From contig DISP01000065.1 of assembly GCA_002421995.1 (NCBI GenBank), positions 1 to 9,714 on the forward strand: DNA of 9,714 nt. The letters run 5' to 3'. Shown here piece by piece: positions 6,113 to 9,714 of this stretch (position 1 is the stretch's first letter; each line of letters starts with the position of its first letter). The stretch is from Bacteroidales bacterium UBA6207. Lineage in GTDB: Bacteria > Bacteroidota > Bacteroidia > Bacteroidales > F082. A program made the translations under genes and the position numbers. The notes under the pieces were generated by a model that was given only the letters and a program-made list of their open reading frames with translations, had not been told where the DNA came from and searched no databases.

Positions 6113-9100
6113 TTAGTCGAATGAAACCTCAAGACCAAGTCCGCGAAGCTCATGGATAAGTACGTTGAAGGATTCCGGGATTCCTGGTACCGGCATATTA
6201 TCACCTTTGACGATGGCCTCGTAGGCTTTGGCTCTACCAACAACATCATCAGATTTTACAGTGAGGATTTCCTGAAGGATATTGCTTGCGCCAAATGCTT
6301 CCAGCGCCCAAACTTCCATTTCACCAAAACGCTGTCCGCCGAATTGTGCTTTACCACCAAGCGGTTGCTGTGTTATCAGTGAGTAGGGTCCGATTGAACG
6401 GGCATGCATCTTGTCATCAACCATATGGTGCAGCTTCAACATATAGATGTATCCAACAGTAGCCGGTTGATCAAAACGCTCACCTGTGCCACCATCATAC
6501 AAATACACGCTGCCATTTTCCGGTAGTCCTGCTTTCTTGAGATACTGATTGATTTCGTCAATGTGTGCGCCATCAAAAATAGGTGTGGCAAACTTCACTC
6601 CAAGCTTTGCACCTGCCCAACCGAGCACCGTTTCATAAATTTGCCCGAGGTTCATACGTGAAGGTACGCCCAACGGGTTCAATACGATATCAACTGGTGT
6701 TCCGTCTTCAAGAAATGGCATATCCTCTTCACGAACAATACGGGCAACAATACCTTTGTTTCCGTGGCGTCCGGCCATCTTGTCCCCGATGTTCAGCTTA
6801 CGTTTTTTAGCAACATAAACCTTTGCCATCTGAACAATTCCATTTGGAAGCTCGTCTCCTACTGTTGCAACAAACTTTTTACGGTTGAAAACACCATAAA
6901 TCTCTTTGTGCTTGATATTGAAATTATGAATCAAGGTTTTAATCTTGTCATTGTCTTCTTTATCGGTGGTCCACTTATTTGGATTAACAGTTGAATAGTC
7001 AATAGCAAGCAAAGATTTTTGTGTAAACTTCGATTTCTTCGGAATAATGGTTTCTTTGTAGTTGTTCATAACGCCTTGCGATGCACGACCGTTTAAAAGA
7101 ATCAACAGTTTGTCAACCAGCTTATTTTTAAGTTCAGCTACCTGACGATTGAATTGATCTTCAAGCTCCTGAACCAAATCTTTATCCTTTGCTTTGGATT
7201 TTCTGTCTTTTATTACACGCGAAAACAGCTTTTTATCTATTACAACACCTTTCATTGACGGTGGTGCTTTCAGGGAAGCGTTTTTCACATCGCCGGCTTT
7301 ATCACCGAAGATTGCTCTGAGCAATTTTTCTTCCGGAGTAGGATCGCTTTCACCCTTTGGAGTGATTTTACCAATAAGAATATCACCTTCATACACTTCA
7401 GCACCAATTCTGATCAATCCGTTTTCATCAAGATCTTTGGTTGCTTCAGCACTCACGTTGGGAATATCATTGGTAAGTTCTTCGATACCACGTTTTGTAT
7501 CACGTACTTCAAGTGAAAACTCCTCGATATGAACAGATGTGAAGATGTCCTCTTTTACGATTTTTTCCGAAATAACGATGGCATCCTCAAAATTATATCC
7601 TTTCCAGGGCATGAACGCTACCATCAGGTTGCGCCCGATGGCAAGTTCACCATTTTGGGTTGCATAACCTTCGCAAAGCACCTGTCCTTTGGTCACCCTT
7701 TCACCCCTGCGGACGATTGGTTTCAGGTTGATGCTTGTGTTTTGGTTGGTGCGTATGTATTTTGTCAGATAATAGGTTTTTACATCCTCGTCAAAGCTGA
7801 GAAGCTTGTCTTCTTCAGTGCGGTCATAACGGATTGTAATTTTTATTGCATCAACAAATATTACTTCGCCATCACCTTCAGCATTGATCAGAACACGGCT
7901 GTCTTCAGCAACAGACTTCTCGATTCCGGTGCCAACGATAGGTGTTTGAGGTTGCAATAATGGAACTGCCTGACGCATCATGTTCGAACCCATCAAAGCA
8001 CGGTTGGCATCATCGTGTTCAAGAAATGGAATCAATGAAGCAGCAATGGACGCAATCTGATTTGGAGCCACATCTATCAAGTCAACCTTTTCTCGGTCAA
8101 TGATTGGGTAATCAGCCAGATAGCGCACCTTTACACGGTCTTCGGAGAATAATCCGCTTTCCTGCATCGGAGTTGAAGCCTGGGCAATGATTTTGTCTTC
8201 CTCTTCTTCCGCACTTAAATAAACCGGTTGGTCGTTCAAATCAACCACACCTTCGGTAACAAGGCGGTAAGGTGTTTCAATAAAACCGAGTTTGTTGATT
8301 TTCGCATATACACAGAGTGAAGAGATCAAACCAATGTTTGGACCTTCAGGTGTTTCGATCGTACACAAACGACCATAATGTGTATAGTGAACGTCACGTA
8401 CTTCAAAACCGGCCCTCTCTCTCGAAAGACCTCCCGGCCCGAGTGCCGAGATGCGGCGTTTATGCGTAACTTCAGACAACGGGTTTGTCTGATCCATAAA
8501 CTGTGAAAGCTGATTCGTTCCGAAAAACGAATTAATAACCGATGACAATGTTTTGGCATTGATAAGATCAGTAGGCGTAAACACCTCATTGTCACGCACA
8601 TTCATTCTTTCGCGAATGGTACGCGCCATACGTGCCAAACCTACTCCAAATTGAGCATATAATTGCTCTCCAACTGTTCTTACACGCCTGTTACTCAAAT
8701 GGTCAATATCGTCCACCTCAGTCTTTGCGTTGGCAAGCTCAACGAGATACCGAATAATCGAAATGATATCTTCTTTTGTCAGAACTTTCGTTTCTTCCGG
8801 CGTTTGCAGATTCAGTTTCCTGTTGATCCTGTAACGGCCAACTTCTCCCAAATCATAGCGCTTGTCAGAGAAAAACAATTTGTCAATAATACCTCTGGCA
8901 GTTTCTTCATCAGGAGGCTCAGCATTTCTCAACTGTCGGTAGATAAACTCAACAGCTTCTTTTTCGGAGTTTGCTGTATCTTTTTGCAGCGTATTGAAAA
9001 TGATGGCGTATTCTGATGTATTGAAATCTTCACGGTGAAGCAAAATAGCCTTAACCCCTGAATCCACGATTTGATCAATATGGTCGTTTTCAAGGATCGT

Positions 9101-9714
9101 TTCACGTTCAATAATTACCTCATTTCGCTCAATTGATACAACTTCGCCGGTGTCTTCATCCACGAAGTCTTCAATCCAGGAGCGCACAACCCTTGCGGCT
9201 AATTTTCTTCCCAAAACACGTTTTATACCGGCTTTGCTGACTTTAACTTCTTCGGCAAGGTTAAAGATTTCGAGAATGTCCTTATCAGTCTCGTATCCAA
9301 TAGCACGAAGCAGGGTTGTAACTGGTAATTTTTTCTTTCTGTCAATGTATGCATACATGACATTGTTTATATCGGTCGAGAACTCCATCCATGATCCTTT
9401 GAACGGAATAATTCTGGCCGAATAAAGCTGTGTGCCGTTAGCGTGTTTGTGTTGACCGAAGAAAACACCGGGAGAGCGGTGTAACTGCGAAACAACAACA
9501 CGCTCTGCACCATTGATAACAAAAGTACCTTTAGGAGTCATATAGGGGATCATCCCTAAATAAACATCCTGAACGATTGTCTCAAAGTCTTCATGTTCCG
9601 GATCGGTGCAGTATAGTTTCAGCTTGGCTTTTAGAGGCACGCTGTATGTTAGTCCCCGTTCAATGCACTCTTCGATGGTGTAACGCGGTGGATCTACAAA
9701 ATAGTCAAGAAATT
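6113..9714 (-). CDS. rpoB: DNA-directed RNA polymerase subunit beta (N-terminus outside window)
   Basis: RpoB with 1199 complete visible codons. The frame is open to the right edge, where FLDYFVDPPRYTIEECIERG is readable, so the GTG at 9640 is internal and roughly 60-80 N-terminal residues are missing by comparison with Bacteroides-length RpoB. RpoB forms the active-centre cleft with RpoC and binds nascent RNA and rifamycins. Landmarks in visible numbering: the rifamycin cluster I region at 398-424 (DNA 8441-8521), GPGGLSRERAGFEVRDVH at 425-442, the E709/D710 pair in GYNFEDAI, the catalytic lysines K978 and K986 in GDKMAGRHGNKG, and the C-terminal GGKAQFGGQRFGEMEVWALE at 1119-1138. A charged, helix-prone stretch at about 833-949 sits where E. 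coli beta has its SI2 (betai9) insertion. Common rifamycin-contact residues (Q, D, H, R and S equivalents of E. coli 513, 516, 526, 529, 531) are wild type. The protein ends GLEVSFD. Confidence 0.99.
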   Translation of the reverse strand, partial: FLDYFVDPPRYTIEECIERGLTYSVPLKAKLKLYCTDPEHEDFETIVQDVYLGMIPYMTPKGTFVINGAERVVVSQLHRSPGVFFGQHKHANGTQLYSARIIPFKGSWMEFSTDINNVMYAYIDRKKKLPVTTLLRAIGYETDKDILEIFNLAEEVKVSKAGIKRVLGRKLAARVVRSWIEDFVDEDTGEVVSIERNEVIIERETILENDHIDQIVDSGVKAILLHREDFNTSEYAIIFNTLQKDTANSEKEAVEFIYRQLRNAEPPDEETARGIIDKLFFSDKRYDLGEVGRYRINRKLNLQTPEETKVLTKEDIISIIRYLVELANAKTEVDDIDHLSNRRVRTVGEQLYAQFGVGLARMARTIRERMNVRDNEVFTPTDLINAKTLSSVINSFFGTNQLSQFMDQTNPLSEVTHKRRISALGPGGLSRERAGFEVRDVHYTHYGRLCTIETPEGPNIGLISSLCVYAKINKLGFIETPYRLVTEGVVDLNDQPVYLSAEEEEDKIIAQASTPMQESGLFSEDRVKVRYLADYPIIDREKVDLIDVAPNQIASIAASLIPFLEHDDANRALMGSNMMRQAVPLLQPQTPIVGTGIEKSVAEDSRVLINAEGDGEVIFVDAIKITIRYDRTEEDKLLSFDEDVKTYYLTKYIRTNQNTSINLKPIVRRGERVTKGQVLCEGYATQNGELAIGRNLMVAFMPWKGYNFEDAIVISEKIVKEDIFTSVHIEEFSLEVRDTKRGIEELTNDIPNVSAEATKDLDENGLIRIGAEVYEGDILIGKITPKGESDPTPEEKLLRAIFGDKAGDVKNASLKAPPSMKGVVIDKKLFSRVIKDRKSKAKDKDLVQELEDQFNRQVAELKNKLVDKLLILLNGRASQGVMNNYKETIIPKKSKFTQKSLLAIDYSTVNPNKWTTDKEDNDKIKTLIHNFNIKHKEIYGVFNRKKFVATVGDELPNGIVQMAKVYVAKKRKLNIGDKMAGRHGNKGIVARIVREEDMPFLEDGTPVDIVLNPLGVPSRMNLGQIYETVLGWAGAKLGVKFATPIFDGAHIDEINQYLKKAGLPENGSVYLYDGGTGERFDQPATVGYIYMLKLHHMVDDKMHARSIGPYSLITQQPLGGKAQFGGQRFGEMEVWALEAFGASNILQEILTVKSDDVVGRAKAYEAIVKGDNMPVPGIPESFNVLIHELRGLGLEVSFD

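Noticed and set aside
7529..7960. Plus-strand open frame of 143 codons opposite rpoB
   Set aside because: Antisense to intact rpoB; the protein shows no recognisable domain, and long antisense frames are common opposite conserved genes.
8441..8521. Rifamycin-resistance substitutions in RpoB cluster I
   Set aside because: The equivalents of E. coli Q513, D516, H526, R529 and S531 are all wild type; the few differences (for example Thr at the 518 equivalent) are conservative and probably lineage differences.
9638..9640. GTG as the rpoB start codon
   Set aside because: The frame continues upstream to the window edge with clear RpoB sequence (DPPRYTIEECIERGLTYS), so this GTG is an internal valine.

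Overview
This window is a chromosomal housekeeping segment from a member of the Bacteroidota, most likely Bacteroidia. Four things point there: the RpoB and RpoC sequences closely resemble Bacteroides-type subunits (recalled, not computed); RpoC carries a long insert between the trigger loop and the C-terminal domain; a DUF3467 gene lies directly behind rpoC; and there are no clear Shine-Dalgarno sequences, with A/T-rich leaders before the visible starts. Base composition is moderately A/T-rich and looks even throughout. No mobile elements, RNA genes or CRISPR arrays were seen.

Layout. Positions 1-1341 (+) hold the C-terminal 446 codons of an AddA/RecB-type helicase-nuclease whose 5' part lies outside the window. 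It faces a minus-strand cluster that reads from the right edge leftwards: rpoB (9714-6113, missing only its N-terminus), rpoC (6043-1736, complete) and a 101-codon DUF3467 gene (1678-1373). The convergent ends of the helicase gene and the DUF3467 gene are only 31 bp apart. Nothing longer than about 70 bp is non-coding.

RpoB and RpoC are the beta and beta' subunits that together form the RNA polymerase active centre. Catalytic, zinc-binding and lineage-insert landmarks are intact in both. The function of the DUF3467 protein is unknown; its position suggests co-expression with RNA polymerase. The convergent helicase-nuclease belongs to double-strand break repair and is probably functionally unrelated.

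The most notable non-coding signal is that each minus-strand gene (rpoB, rpoC, DUF3467) is followed by its own hairpin plus U-rich tract. Each hairpin contains exactly one position that pairs as G.U in minus-strand RNA but would be an A/C mismatch in plus-strand RNA, so all three are built for leftward transcription. Two of them lie inside the gene cluster rather than at its end, suggesting graded readthrough or RNA processing. I found no convincing evidence of a novel multi-gene system here.
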